A DNA stretch of 64,000 bases, from NCBI GenBank assembly GCA_044227325.1, contig JBGAFI010000001.1:124001-188000 (forward strand), given 5' to 3'. Shown one piece after another: positions 7,143-15,169 of the stretch. Within the stretch, counting starts at the first letter, position 1, and each line of letters starts with the position of its first letter. Source of the stretch: PFJX01 sp044227325. Its GTDB lineage: Bacteria; Pseudomonadota; Gammaproteobacteria; Burkholderiales; Thiobacillaceae. A model generated the notes under the pieces. It had not been told where the DNA came from. It was given only the letters and a program-made list of their open reading frames with translations, and searched no databases. The translations under genes and the position numbers were made by a program.

Positions 7143-7808
7143 TCACCAGTTGTAATCCGGCATGTCCCAGTCGTGGATCACCTGCTTCTGGTTGGCCTTG
7201 TACCAGTCGAACTTCTCCGCGTACTGGTTGGCGCCTTCCGCCTTGCCGGCCCGGATCAGCACCTTCAGGTCCTCGAAGCCCTGGAGCAGGGCCTCGGGCC
7301 GGGGCATGCAGCCGGTGATGTAGAGGTCCACGGGCATGTACTGGTCCAGGCACTTGATGGTGTTGTAGGAATCCCAGTACATGCCGCCGTTGATGGTGCA
7401 GGAGCCCAGGCCCACCACGTATTTCGGGTTCTGCATCTGCTCGTAGGCGCGGATGGCCCGCTTCAGGGTCTTGGTGGAGAGGTAGCCGGAGATCACCAGC
7501 AGGTTGGCCTGGCGCGACGTGGGCCGCCACTGGATGCCGTAGCGGTAGGCATCGAAGCGCGGGGTCATCAGGGGACGCATCTCGATGGCGCCGCAGCCGG
7601 TGCCGAAGCCCAGGATCCACAAGGAATTGGAGCGGGCCCAGTTGAAGAAATCCTCGACGATCTTGAGGTAGGCGCCGTGCTGCACCGTGGGCGGGGCGTC
7701 GCAGAAGTAGTCCTTCAGGGGCTCCACCTCGAACTCCACCCCGTCCGGGCCCTTCACCTTGCGCGGCATCAGCTCCGGCTTCACGAAATGCATGGGATCA
7801 CGTTTCAT
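7143..7808 (-). CDS. NuoB-like (PSST) subunit with altered cluster N2 ligands
   Basis: This 221-residue homologue of the subunit carrying the terminal [4Fe-4S] cluster shows ILGFGTGCGAIEMRP (residues 65-79), VVGLGSCTINGG (131-142) and YITGCMPRPEALLQG (163-177). Ordinary NuoB has two adjacent cysteines in the first motif; here the sequence is C72-G73, so three of the four usual ligands remain. C36 or C153 could substitute (inference). The ATG at 7808 is chosen over a TTG five codons earlier because AAAGG lies at the right distance before it. The region between this gene and nuoH-like (7809-7904) has no gene. Confidence 0.87.
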   Translation of the reverse strand: MKRDPMHFVKPELMPRKVKGPDGVEFEVEPLKDYFCDAPPTVQHGAYLKIVEDFFNWARSNSLWILGFGTGCGAIEMRPLMTPRFDAYRYGIQWRPTSRQANLLVISGYLSTKTLKRAIRAYEQMQNPKYVVGLGSCTINGGMYWDSYNTIKCLDQYMPVDLYITGCMPRPEALLQGFEDLKVLIRAGKAEGANQYAEKFDWYKANQKQVIHDWDMPDYNW

Positions 7809-7904
7809 GTCATTGCCTTTCAAGAAACTCGCCGGGCCGCCCCAAGGGTTTCTTGGCCCCCGTGGGGGGCGATTCGACCCGAAGGGGAGAAGCGGGGGCG
7901 GTAC

Positions 7905-8810
7905 TCATGCCAACAGGATGGCCAGCACGCCCAGGGGCACCGCCCAGACCAGGAACCAGCGGATGGACTGCTCGACGCGGAAACGGGGAAACACCACGCC
8001 CACGAACACCGAGACCATGTAGATCAGGAACACCTTGAGGAAGAACACCGGCCAACTGGCCGCGCCGCCGAAGAACAGGTTCATGTACACCACGATCTTG
8101 GCGACCGGGAAGATGGCCCGGTTGGTCTGCATCACCGCCAGATAGGACGAGTGGTATTCCGTGGGCGGACCGATGGGGATCTCCTGGGGCGCGATCACCA
8201 CGTCGAAGGGCGGCCGCATCATGGAGCCCAGGAAGCCCAGCATGGCCGCCGCCACGGCGACGGGGTTGGTGAACAGGGTCCAGTGCTGGATGCCGCCCTG
8301 CTGGGCCGCGACGATGTCGGTGATGGACAGGGTCTGGTACTGCAGGGCCACGGCGAACACCGCCAGGGCGAAGGGCAGCTCGGCCATGGTGACCTGGGAC
8401 AGGCCCCGGCTGACGCCGATGGCCGCGTGGGGATGGCCGCTCTCGCCGGCCCCCAGGGCCATGCCCAGGGTGCCGAAGAAGACGAAGTACAGGGCCAGGA
8501 TCAGGTCGCCGGCGAAGGACAGGTTGGAGAACATCTCCGAGCCGTGGATGGTCGGCACGAACAGCAGCAGGCCGATGCCGCCGGTGAGCCGGAACACCGG
8601 GCCCAGGTAGAACATGACGCCGTGGGTGATGGAAGTGCGCAGGCCGTAGTTCTTGATCAGGTCGGCGTAGTTCTGCCAGATCGGCACGCCGTGGCGGCGG
8701 CCCACCCGGGCGCCGATCTTCTGCATGAAGGCCCCCAGCAGCATGCCGTAGTTGACCACGATGAACAGGGTCAGCAGGGCGTAGGGAATCTTGATCCACT
8801 CGAATTCCAT
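7905..8810 (-). CDS. NuoH-like membrane subunit
   Basis: This 301-residue membrane protein has about eight hydrophobic segments, with the conserved NuoH loops LMQKIGARVGRRHGVPIWQNYADLIKNYG-type (MQKIGARVGRR at 29-39) and PFDVVIAPQEIPIGPPTEYHSSYLAVMQTNRAIF. The acidic quinone-cavity-type loops are kept. It anchors the hydrophilic arm to the antiporter module. The ATG at 8810 lies 2 bp after the stop of the large antiporter gene. The C-terminal segment (RFRVEQSIRWFLVWAVPLGVLAILLA) matches the last helix of the family. Confidence 0.88.
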   Translation of the reverse strand: MEFEWIKIPYALLTLFIVVNYGMLLGAFMQKIGARVGRRHGVPIWQNYADLIKNYGLRTSITHGVMFYLGPVFRLTGGIGLLLFVPTIHGSEMFSNLSFAGDLILALYFVFFGTLGMALGAGESGHPHAAIGVSRGLSQVTMAELPFALAVFAVALQYQTLSITDIVAAQQGGIQHWTLFTNPVAVAAAMLGFLGSMMRPPFDVVIAPQEIPIGPPTEYHSSYLAVMQTNRAIFPVAKIVVYMNLFFGGAASWPVFFLKVFLIYMVSVFVGVVFPRFRVEQSIRWFLVWAVPLGVLAILLA

Positions 8811-8812
8811 GG

Positions 8813-11800
8813 TCAGGCTCCCATTCCGAGGAAGAACACGATGACGACGAAGGCCAGGAAGTGGAAGGCGTAGGTCTGGCCGTTGCCGTTGTACAGCCGC
8901 CGCCCAATATCTCCCGCCGTGTGCAGCAGGTCGGTCACCGCGCCCCAGAAGTGGGTGACGAAGGGCTGGGTCAGGAAACCCATGGCCTTGCGGTAGGGGG
9001 CGAAGAAGTTCCAGGCGAAGTGGGTGGTCTCGGGCCGGTAGGGGCGCTCGGCGGAGAAGACGATGTTGAACTGCTTCACCATCTGCGCCTTGCGATTCAC
9101 GAACAGCAGCCAGGCGAACACCGTGCAGAAGATAGCGATGACGATGAGCATGATGGCGACCGGGTTCCAGTAGCCGTAGGCGCTGGTGATCTCGCCCCCC
9201 GCCCAATGGAGGCCGCCGTTGGGGAAGTATTGGTCGAGATAGGTATCGACCCGGTGCAGGGCCAGGCCGGGAACCACGGCGAAGCCGATCAGCAGGGCGA
9301 CATAGATCATCTGCGGCAGCACGATCCAGAAGGGGGCTTCCTTCACCCGCCGCAACTCGTCCTTCAACTGGCCCAGGAAGATGGTGTGTATGAGGCGGAA
9401 CAGGTAGAGGAAGGCGATGGGGCCGGCCAGGAACAGCACCACCAGGGGCAGCCGGTAGTCGGTGGACAGGATGGCGTTGTAGAACACCCAGCGGCCGCCG
9501 AAGCCGGACAGGGGAGGCACCCCCGAGACGGCGATGATGCCGACCAGCACGGCGATGAAGGACAGGGGCATGAGCCGGACCAGGCCGCCCATCTTGTACA
9601 TCTCCCGGGTGCCCGTGCGCTTGGCGACGCCCCCCACCGCCAGGAACAACATGGACTTGTAGATGTAGTGGTTGATGACGAACACCAGGGCCATGAGCCA
9701 GCCCAGGTGGTTCATCAGCGCCAGGCCGAACATGGCGTAGCCCATCTGGCCGATGGAGGAGTAGGCCAGCAGGCGTTTCGCGTCCTCCTGGAACACGGCC
9801 ATGAGGTTGCCCAGCAGGGCGGTGACGGCGGCCACCCACAGCAGCGCGTGGGTCAGCTCCACGCCATAGAGCTGCTGCTTGCCCATGGCCAGCAGCAGCA
9901 CCATCAGGCCATACAGGCCCGCCTTCAGCAGGATGCCGGACACCATGGGGGAGACGTCGGTTTCCGCCTCGGCATGGGCGCCGGGCAGCCAGATGTGCAC
10001 GCCGATGGCGGCGGTCTTGGTCATGAAGCCGATGGCCAGCAGCAGGAACACCCAGGGCGCCAGCGCCCCGTCCACCTGCGCCAGGAAGGCGATGTCGAAT
10101 TCGGGCGCGCCTTGGGCCGCAAGGGCGAAGCCGGCCAGGATCAGGAAGGCGCCGCCCAGGGAGAACAGGATGTAGGACAGGGCGTGGGGCTCGGAATGCT
10201 TGCCGCGCAGGATCAGGAAATAGGAACCCACCGTCAGCAGTTCCCAGGCGGCGAAGAAATCGAAGGACGTGGTGGCGCGGATCAGCATCGTCATGCCGGC
10301 GTACATGAGCATGGCCGCCGGGTAGAAGCCGACGCGCCGGCCGTGGGCGGAATAGCTGGCGAGCAGGGTGAGGGCGCCGCCGATGAGGAAGATGATGGCG
10401 AAGATCAACCGCATGGGGTCGTATTCGCTCCAGGTCGCGGCGAAGAAGGCCACCATGCCGGCGATGGCCAGGCTGTTCTTGATCCAGGCGGGCAGCCAGT
10501 CCAGCGCCAGGAAGGCCAGGGCGAACAGCAGGGGCAGCATCAGGAGCAGGTTGCCGCGGCCGAACAGGGCGCCGGCCAGGTCGCCCCAGACGTAGGCCAG
10601 CACCCAGCCGGCGGCGACGGCGGCGAGCACGGGGACGAGCTTGTGCGCCGCGCACGGCGCGGCCTCCGCCGGCGCTTCCCGCTTCAGGATGTAGCCGAAC
10701 CAGCGGAACAGGTAACCCGCCTCGGTCAGGGCGCCCAGCAGGACCAGGGCGAGCAGGGCGAGACGGCCTTCGCCAGCCGTGGTGTCGGCCAGCGCGTGCA
10801 CCAGTTCCCACTTGGCGTAGAAGCCGGGGAAGGGGGGCAGGCCGGCGAGCATGGCGATGAAGGTGACGAAAGCGAACACCAGCATGGGGCGCCGGCCGAT
10901 GGCGGCCCAGTCCACCAGTTGTCGCCCGTTTACCAGTCCGGACAGCCAGAACAGGCCGGCCTTGGCCACGGCGTGGGAGACCAGCAGGCCGAAGGCGATG
11001 AAGGGGGTGCTGTCGCCCAGGATGTCCCGCTGGCCCAGCACCATCAGTATCAGGCCCGTCTGGGCGATGGAGGAATAGCCCAGCAGGCGGCGGTCCTGGG
11101 TCTGGGGCAGGGCGAACAGGTTGGCGGCGATGAAGGTGACGATGCCGATGCCCGTGGCCATGGGCAGCCACGCCTCGCCGCCGATGAGCAGCAGCTTGTC
11201 CACGGCGTACAGGGTCGCGGCGCCGGTGGCGGCGGAAAACAGGGCCGAGAAGGCGGGATGGGCGGATTCGTAGATGTCCAGGGCCCAGCCGTTGGCGGGG
11301 AAGGGCTTCAGCTCGGAGACGACGGCGATGAACATCAGGAAGAACGCCAGCGCGCCGCCGGCGGCCAGCCCCAGCCCGGCGTCAGCCATGCCGTCGATGT
11401 TGAGGGTGCCGGTGGCGTGGTAGGCGAAGAGGATGCCGATGAGCAGGAACACCGAGATCAACTGCGACACCACCAGGTATTTGAAGCCCGCGCCCAGCGA
11501 TAAACCCGCCGAGAGGCCGCCGCCTTCCCGGTCGGACAGCAGCACCAGGCCGGCGGTGGAGATCACCGCCAGTTCGAAGAACACGAACAGGTTGAACATG
11601 TCCCGGGTGAGGATGATGCCGCCCAGGGCCATGACGGCCACCAGCAGAACGGCCATGGCGCGCCGGCCCTGTTTGAGCAGCGCGTCCTTGAGATGCAGGG
11701 CCGAGAGCAGGCCGGTCAGGTTCACCAGCAGGATCAGGGCGGCTTCCGGCAGGCCCATGCGCAGGTTGATGGCGAAGGGCGGCTCGGTGCCGGCGGTGAG

Positions 11801-12007
11801 GATGTCCACCGGGCCGGCGCCTTCCATCACGAAGGCCCACAGCCAGCGGGCCGGAATCCAGGCCATGCAGGCCAGGGCGGCCAGGGTCAGCCCATAGGCG
11901 GAAAGGCGCCGCCGGGGATTGAGAAACCCCATCAGGAAGGCCGCGCCCAGGGCCACGACCAGGATGGAAAGCGGGTTTGCCGCGAGATCGATCAGGCCGG
12001 TCACCAC
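8813..12007 (-). CDS. Fused double antiporter subunit (MrpD/NuoN-like + NuoL/M-like)
   Basis: This is one polypeptide of 1064 residues with two consecutive proton-antiporter domains. Domain 1 (about 1-500) has E145 in FVFFELAVIS, K234 in SELKPFPANGW and K349 in SHAVAKAGLF, but the stretch SALFSAATGAATLYAVDK lacks the usual TM8 lysine. Domain 2 (about 530-1064) has the full set: E589 in FFAAWELL, K664 in FMTKTAAIGVHIWLPGAHAEA, K695 in ILLKAGLYG and a lysine in INHYIYKSMLFLA. A GTG start at 12007 (or 12004, GTGA overlap) follows CGGAG. The protein should carry out ion translocation, with domain 1 possibly impaired (inference). Confidence 0.88.
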   Translation of the reverse strand: MVTGLIDLAANPLSILVVALGAAFLMGFLNPRRRLSAYGLTLAALACMAWIPARWLWAFVMEGAGPVDILTAGTEPPFAINLRMGLPEAALILLVNLTGLLSALHLKDALLKQGRRAMAVLLVAVMALGGIILTRDMFNLFVFFELAVISTAGLVLLSDREGGGLSAGLSLGAGFKYLVVSQLISVFLLIGILFAYHATGTLNIDGMADAGLGLAAGGALAFFLMFIAVVSELKPFPANGWALDIYESAHPAFSALFSAATGAATLYAVDKLLLIGGEAWLPMATGIGIVTFIAANLFALPQTQDRRLLGYSSIAQTGLILMVLGQRDILGDSTPFIAFGLLVSHAVAKAGLFWLSGLVNGRQLVDWAAIGRRPMLVFAFVTFIAMLAGLPPFPGFYAKWELVHALADTTAGEGRLALLALVLLGALTEAGYLFRWFGYILKREAPAEAAPCAAHKLVPVLAAVAAGWVLAYVWGDLAGALFGRGNLLLMLPLLFALAFLALDWLPAWIKNSLAIAGMVAFFAATWSEYDPMRLIFAIIFLIGGALTLLASYSAHGRRVGFYPAAMLMYAGMTMLIRATTSFDFFAAWELLTVGSYFLILRGKHSEPHALSYILFSLGGAFLILAGFALAAQGAPEFDIAFLAQVDGALAPWVFLLLAIGFMTKTAAIGVHIWLPGAHAEAETDVSPMVSGILLKAGLYGLMVLLLAMGKQQLYGVELTHALLWVAAVTALLGNLMAVFQEDAKRLLAYSSIGQMGYAMFGLALMNHLGWLMALVFVINHYIYKSMLFLAVGGVAKRTGTREMYKMGGLVRLMPLSFIAVLVGIIAVSGVPPLSGFGGRWVFYNAILSTDYRLPLVVLFLAGPIAFLYLFRLIHTIFLGQLKDELRRVKEAPFWIVLPQMIYVALLIGFAVVPGLALHRVDTYLDQYFPNGGLHWAGGEITSAYGYWNPVAIMLIVIAIFCTVFAWLLFVNRKAQMVKQFNIVFSAERPYRPETTHFAWNFFAPYRKAMGFLTQPFVTHFWGAVTDLLHTAGDIGRRLYNGNGQTYAFHFLAFVVIVFFLGMGA

Positions 12008-12369
12008 TTCAGCTCCGTGAATCGGGCGATGTCGAGGGTGCGCTTCTTCTCGTGCAGCTTGAGGGCGTAGGCCAGCATCAGGGCCGTCACGCCCACGCCG
12101 ATGACGATGGCGGTGAGCACCAGGGCCTGGGGCACCGGGTCGATGATGCGGGCGGCGGCGTCCGTGGCGTTGAGGGTGGCGTCCAGGATGGGCGCGGTGC
12201 GGCCATGCAGGTAGCCGATGGCGACGATGACGATGTTGACCCCGGTGTCGGCGATGCCGAAGGCGACGATCATGCGCAGCAGATTGCGATGGGTCAGGGC
12301 GCCGTAGAAGCCGATGAGGATGAGGATGAAGCCGGTGGCCATGGCCAGATGGGCGATGTCGGGCATCAT
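12001..12369 (-). CDS. mnhC: MrpC/MnhC-like (NuoK-like) subunit
   Basis: This 122-residue protein has three transmembrane helices and the NuoK/MrpC pattern: FILILIGFYGALTHRNLLRMIVAFGIADTGVNIVIVAIGY followed by DPVPQALVLTAIVIGVGVTALMLAYALKLHEK. The DPVPQALVLTAIVI segment is the family hallmark. It overlaps the MbhE-MrpB gene upstream (ATGA) and the antiporter gene downstream, so the three are translationally coupled. Here it would form part of the membrane arm next to the double antiporter. Confidence 0.9.
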   Translation of the reverse strand: MMPDIAHLAMATGFILILIGFYGALTHRNLLRMIVAFGIADTGVNIVIVAIGYLHGRTAPILDATLNATDAAARIIDPVPQALVLTAIVIGVGVTALMLAYALKLHEKKRTLDIARFTELKW

Positions 12370-13079
12370 GATTCCTCGCTCATGTCAGTCCCTTGTTCCG
12401 AAAGGCTGGCCAGCATGGAGGACACCTCGGCGCCCACTTTCAGGCCGATCAGGGAATAGATCAGCGGAATCGCCCCGGCGGAGAACAGCGCGCCCAGAGT
12501 GCCGATGGGCAGGAAGCGGTTGTCCAGGAAGCCGCCCGCCAGGACCAGGCCCAGCACGCCGATGGCCACATAGAAGACGCCGGCGATGGATTCGACAACG
12601 GAGATCAGGCCATGGCTGAAACGTTTGAGCGGATCGGCGAGCAGGAGCAGCAGCGCGCCGGAGGCGATGATGGCGCCGCCCTGGAAGCCGCCGCCCGGCG
12701 TCAGGTGGCCGTTCACGAAGACATAGACGCCCAGCAGCATGATCAGCGGCGCCAGGTAGCGGCTGCCGGTGGCCAGCAGCTCGCCCACCGGGACCAGGGC
12801 GCGGCCGGCTTTGCCGGACTTTCCGCCCAGGGCCAGCACCAGGCCGACCACGGTGGCCGCCAGGAACAGCACGGTGACCTCGCCCAGGGTATCCAGGCCG
12901 CGATAGGTGACGACGATGGCGGTGACGATGTTGGCCGCGCCGATGTCCCGGGCGGTGTGCTCGGCGTAGTAGCGGGCGGTCCGGTTCAGCTCGGCGTCGG
13001 GGACGTAGCCGGCCAGCAGGGTGGCGAACAGGCCGCCGATGCCCAGCACGAGCAGGAGGGCGACGAAGCGTTTAACCAT
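12366..13079 (-). CDS. MbhE-MrpB fusion membrane subunit
   Basis: This 237-residue protein combines a short N-terminal MbhE/MrpA-tail part (residues 1-90; NIVTAIVVTYRGLDTLGEVTVLFLAATVVGLVL, the MrpA-C signature) with a MrpB/MnhB domain (residues 100-230; MLLGVYVFVNGHLTPGGGFQGGAIIASGALLL). The GHLTPGGGFQGG motif is diagnostic for MrpB. In Mrp antiporters these parts belong to separate polypeptides (the MrpA tail and MrpB). The ATG overlaps the stop of the DUF4040 gene by eight bases. Confidence 0.88.
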   Translation of the reverse strand: MVKRFVALLLVLGIGGLFATLLAGYVPDAELNRTARYYAEHTARDIGAANIVTAIVVTYRGLDTLGEVTVLFLAATVVGLVLALGGKSGKAGRALVPVGELLATGSRYLAPLIMLLGVYVFVNGHLTPGGGFQGGAIIASGALLLLLADPLKRFSHGLISVVESIAGVFYVAIGVLGLVLAGGFLDNRFLPIGTLGALFSAGAIPLIYSLIGLKVGAEVSSMLASLSEQGTDMSEES

Positions 13080-13395
13080 GTTCGTCCTCCCCGGTTTCGC
13101 GTCCTCTTATCCGGCCCAGGACGAAGAAGAACAGGAAGGTGGTGAGTCCGCTGCCGATGGCCGCTTCGGTCATGGCCACATCGGGGGCGGCCAGGATCAG
13201 GAACAGCACCGAGGCGATGAGGCTCACCAGGCCGGCGGCCAGGATGGCGATGGGCAGCTCCCCGGTATCGCTCCGCTCTCCCGTGGTGTCGGGCTTGCCC
13301 GTCTCTTTGCGGATGGCGACGAAAGCGGCGCCGATCAGCGCGACGCACAGCACCAGGGTCATGACGACGATCAGATTGTCCAGGCTCGGGTTCAT
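13072..13395 (-). CDS. DUF4040 (MbhD / MrpA C-terminal-like, NuoJ-related) subunit
   Basis: This 107-residue protein begins at MNPSLDNLIVVMTL; a longer in-frame extension upstream is arginine/proline-rich shadow sequence. It has three hydrophobic segments, including AILAAGLVSLIASVLFLILAAPDVAMTEAAIGSGLTTFLFFFVLGRI. The APDVAMTEAAIG motif is the signature of the DUF4040 domain found at the C-terminal side of MrpA and as the stand-alone MbhD of membrane-bound hydrogenases, where it is the counterpart of NuoJ. The start lies 2 bp after the mnhG stop. Confidence 0.88.
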   Translation of the reverse strand: MNPSLDNLIVVMTLVLCVALIGAAFVAIRKETGKPDTTGERSDTGELPIAILAAGLVSLIASVLFLILAAPDVAMTEAAIGSGLTTFLFFFVLGRIRGRETGEDEHG

Positions 13396-13397
13396 GG

Positions 13398-13736
13398 TCA
13401 GGCTCCCCGGTCTTCCGTCAGCCGGTCCACGCGGGTCAGCGGCGACGCCGCCGCGCCGCCGCGGTGGGCCGCCCGGGCCAGCACCTGGGACGAGATGGGG
13501 TTGGTGAACAGGACGAACAGGCCGATCAGCAGCAGCTTCAGCCCCCATTCGGGATGCAGGCAGGCGGCCCCGGCCAGGGTCAGCAGGGTGCCCAGGGTGG
13601 TGGCCTTGGTGCCGGCCTGGATGCGATTGAACAGGTCGGGCATGCGCGCCAGTCCCAGTCCGCCCAGGAGCAGGAAAGCGGCGCCGACCACCAGCAGCAG
13701 CGCGCCGAGCAGGTTCACGGGCGTATCGGTCATCAC
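13398..13736 (-). CDS. mnhG: MrpG/MnhG-like antiporter subunit
   Basis: This protein has about 112 residues and three helices. The motif GGLGLARMPDLFNRIQAGTKATTLGTLLTLAGA is the MrpG signature (RMPDLFxRxxAxTKxxTLG). The start is either GTG at 13736 or the adjacent ATG at 13733; the GTGA overlap with the mnhF stop is compatible with both. The C-terminal 25 residues are hydrophilic. It is a small structural subunit of Mrp-type modules. Confidence 0.9.
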   Translation of the reverse strand: MMTDTPVNLLGALLLVVGAAFLLLGGLGLARMPDLFNRIQAGTKATTLGTLLTLAGAACLHPEWGLKLLLIGLFVLFTNPISSQVLARAAHRGGAAASPLTRVDRLTEDRGA

Positions 13737-13993
13737 AGGCCCCGTTCCAGGTAGCGGGCGATGACGATCACCCCGAGGAAGGACAACAGCGCATAGATCA
13801 GCGCCACATCCAGATAGATGCCGCGCCCCTCGGCCAGGGTGATCAGGACGATGCCGGTGATGCCGACGATGGTGAGCACGTCGAAGGCCACCACCCGGTC
13901 GCCGGTGGACGGCCCCTTGAGGAAGCGGTAAAGAGCCAGCAGCAGGGCCACGCCGGCCAGCATCGCCGCGAGGGAGAGGAGGGTGTCAACCAT
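13733..13993 (-). CDS. mnhF: MrpF/MnhF-like antiporter subunit
   Basis: This 86-residue protein has three helices. GPSTGDRVVAFDVLTIVGITGIVLI is the conserved MrpF segment (GPTxxDRVxAxDxL), followed by DVALIYALLSFLGVIVIARYLERG. It overlaps the end of mnhE by eight bases and mnhG by four, so the three small subunits are tightly coupled. Confidence 0.9.
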   Translation of the reverse strand: MVDTLLSLAAMLAGVALLLALYRFLKGPSTGDRVVAFDVLTIVGITGIVLITLAEGRGIYLDVALIYALLSFLGVIVIARYLERGL

Positions 13994-14483
13994 ACATGAC
14001 CTCCAGATAGCGTTCGAAGCCGGAGACGATGTCGGCCGTGGCCGCGTCGATATCCTCCGATTCCACCGTGACCCAGTGGATGTAGAGCCATTCCCCGTCC
14101 ATCTCCACGGTGAGGGTGCCGGGGGTGAGAGTGATGGAGTTGGCCAGCAGCAGCCGCCCCATGCGGCTTTTCAGCCGGGTGCGCACCTTGACGATGCCGG
14201 GACGCAGCGGCAGGGCGGGCGACAGCACGATGCCCGCGAGCTTCAGGTTGGATTTCACCAGTTCCTTGAGGAAGAACGCCACATAGGCCGGCGCCGCCAG
14301 CAGGGCCTGGGGCGTGAAGCGGAATTCCGAGGCCACCGAAAGGCCGTTGCGGAACAGCAAGGTGATGGCCAGCGCCGCGAGCGAACCGACCAGGAACACG
14401 TCCGAAGCCAGGGAGCCGTTCAGCAGCAGCCAGAATGCCAGCAGGGTCGCGAACAGCATCGCCAGGTCACGGACTTTGGTCAT
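13986..14483 (-). CDS. mnhE: MrpE/MnhE-like antiporter subunit, first gene of the operon
   Basis: This 165-residue protein starts at MTKVRDLAML (ATG 14483) with GAGG eleven bases ahead; an upstream in-frame extension lacks support. Two N-terminal helices (LAMLFATLLAFWLLLNG and FLVGSLAALAITLLF) are followed by the MrpE features VAFFLKELVKSNLKLAGIVLSP and NSITLTPGTLTVEMDGEWLYIHWV. It is the promoter-proximal gene of the 13-gene run down to 3075, and no gene lies within 650 bp upstream. Confidence 0.9.
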   Translation of the reverse strand: MTKVRDLAMLFATLLAFWLLLNGSLASDVFLVGSLAALAITLLFRNGLSVASEFRFTPQALLAAPAYVAFFLKELVKSNLKLAGIVLSPALPLRPGIVKVRTRLKSRMGRLLLANSITLTPGTLTVEMDGEWLYIHWVTVESEDIDAATADIVSGFERYLEVMYG

Positions 14484-15155
14484 CGTCGCGCCTCGATCTC
14501 GGGCCACGCCGCCACCGGGTCCGGCACTGGCGCGGCAAAGCCCAACAACGGTGCGCGTACCGGCGATATGGGTGCGTCGATGGTCAAGCGGTCGGAGCCG
14601 GGCCGATTCATAAAAGGAAACCCTGCATGGCTTGCCCGATGCCCGTGGCGAAGCCGGATACGCGCATGCCGGGCGATGGGGGAGCGGGGGTTGTGAAGAG
14701 GGGCACCTGGGTCTCTGGAGTTGTTTTCGGTAAGGGAATATCGACTCGGTATGTCCTGGATAAGCAGGGTTTGTGCCAGTGCCTATCCGCCAGCCTGAAA
14801 TGCTGTTGCCAGAGTGTTACGGAGTCATGACTTTCCAAAGGGGCGCGAGGGTAACAGGTTTTGGAGGTGGCGATGCGCGGGTTCGGCCGGGGTCGGGCGA
14901 AGCGGTTTGTCTGGGGTGGGGGCCTCGGGTGTGTTATGGACATTCTGAGAGGCCGCATTCGGCCAAAGCGGCAGTTCAACTGGCGACCTCACTTGGTCAG
15001 CAGTGCACCAATAAGCCGCCCGCTAGCAAATTCCTTAGAGAAATTTGCCACTTCGCGCGTAGCCTATTGATTCGCATGTTATTCATTTACCATGCCAGCC
15101 TTAGCGAATATATGCAGTCAAAGTACGATAACAATGCAGGAGGCGCAGTTCGAGC
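14484..15155. other. Intergenic stretch upstream of mnhE, left edge of the island
   Basis: No convincing gene is seen on either strand in these 670 bases. The part nearest mnhE is GC-rich like the neighbouring genes. From about 14980 on, the composition becomes visibly more AT-rich, which probably marks the edge of acquired DNA. It contains a sigma-54-like sequence (14763-14778) and ATTCGGCCAAAGCGGCAG (14957-14974), which shares TTTGGCCGAAT in inverted orientation with 27730-27740 at the other island edge. Confidence 0.5.
14763..14778 (-). promoter_or_regulatory. Possible sigma-54 promoter upstream of the mnhE operon
   Basis: The minus strand reads TGGCACAAACCCTGCT. GG and GC have the correct ten-base spacing, with a single departure (C for T) in the -12 element. 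The leader to the mnhE ATG would be about 270 bases, long for such a promoter, and the TGACA enhancer motif of the other two sites is not visible upstream. It is therefore only a candidate. Confidence 0.3.
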
Positions 15156-15169
15156 TATTAACCCGGCAA
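15156..15169. repeat. Left terminal inverted repeat of the IS630 element, with target TA
   Basis: The 14 bases TATTAACCCGGCAA are exactly complementary to 16251-16264; the first TA is the duplicated target. Confidence 0.88.

Noticed and set aside
5389..7808. NiFe hydrogenase (group 4)
   Set aside because: The large-subunit homologue lacks the C-terminal CxxC ligands, and no hyp maturation genes are present, so a working hydrogenase is unlikely.
8861..11503. Very long plus-strand frame opposite the antiporter gene
   Set aside because: It is a high-GC shadow, rich in His/Gly/Gln/Val with no fold or signature, while the minus strand encodes a clear membrane protein. The same holds for long frames at 764-2374, 3620-5413, 5416-6717 and 40469-42691.
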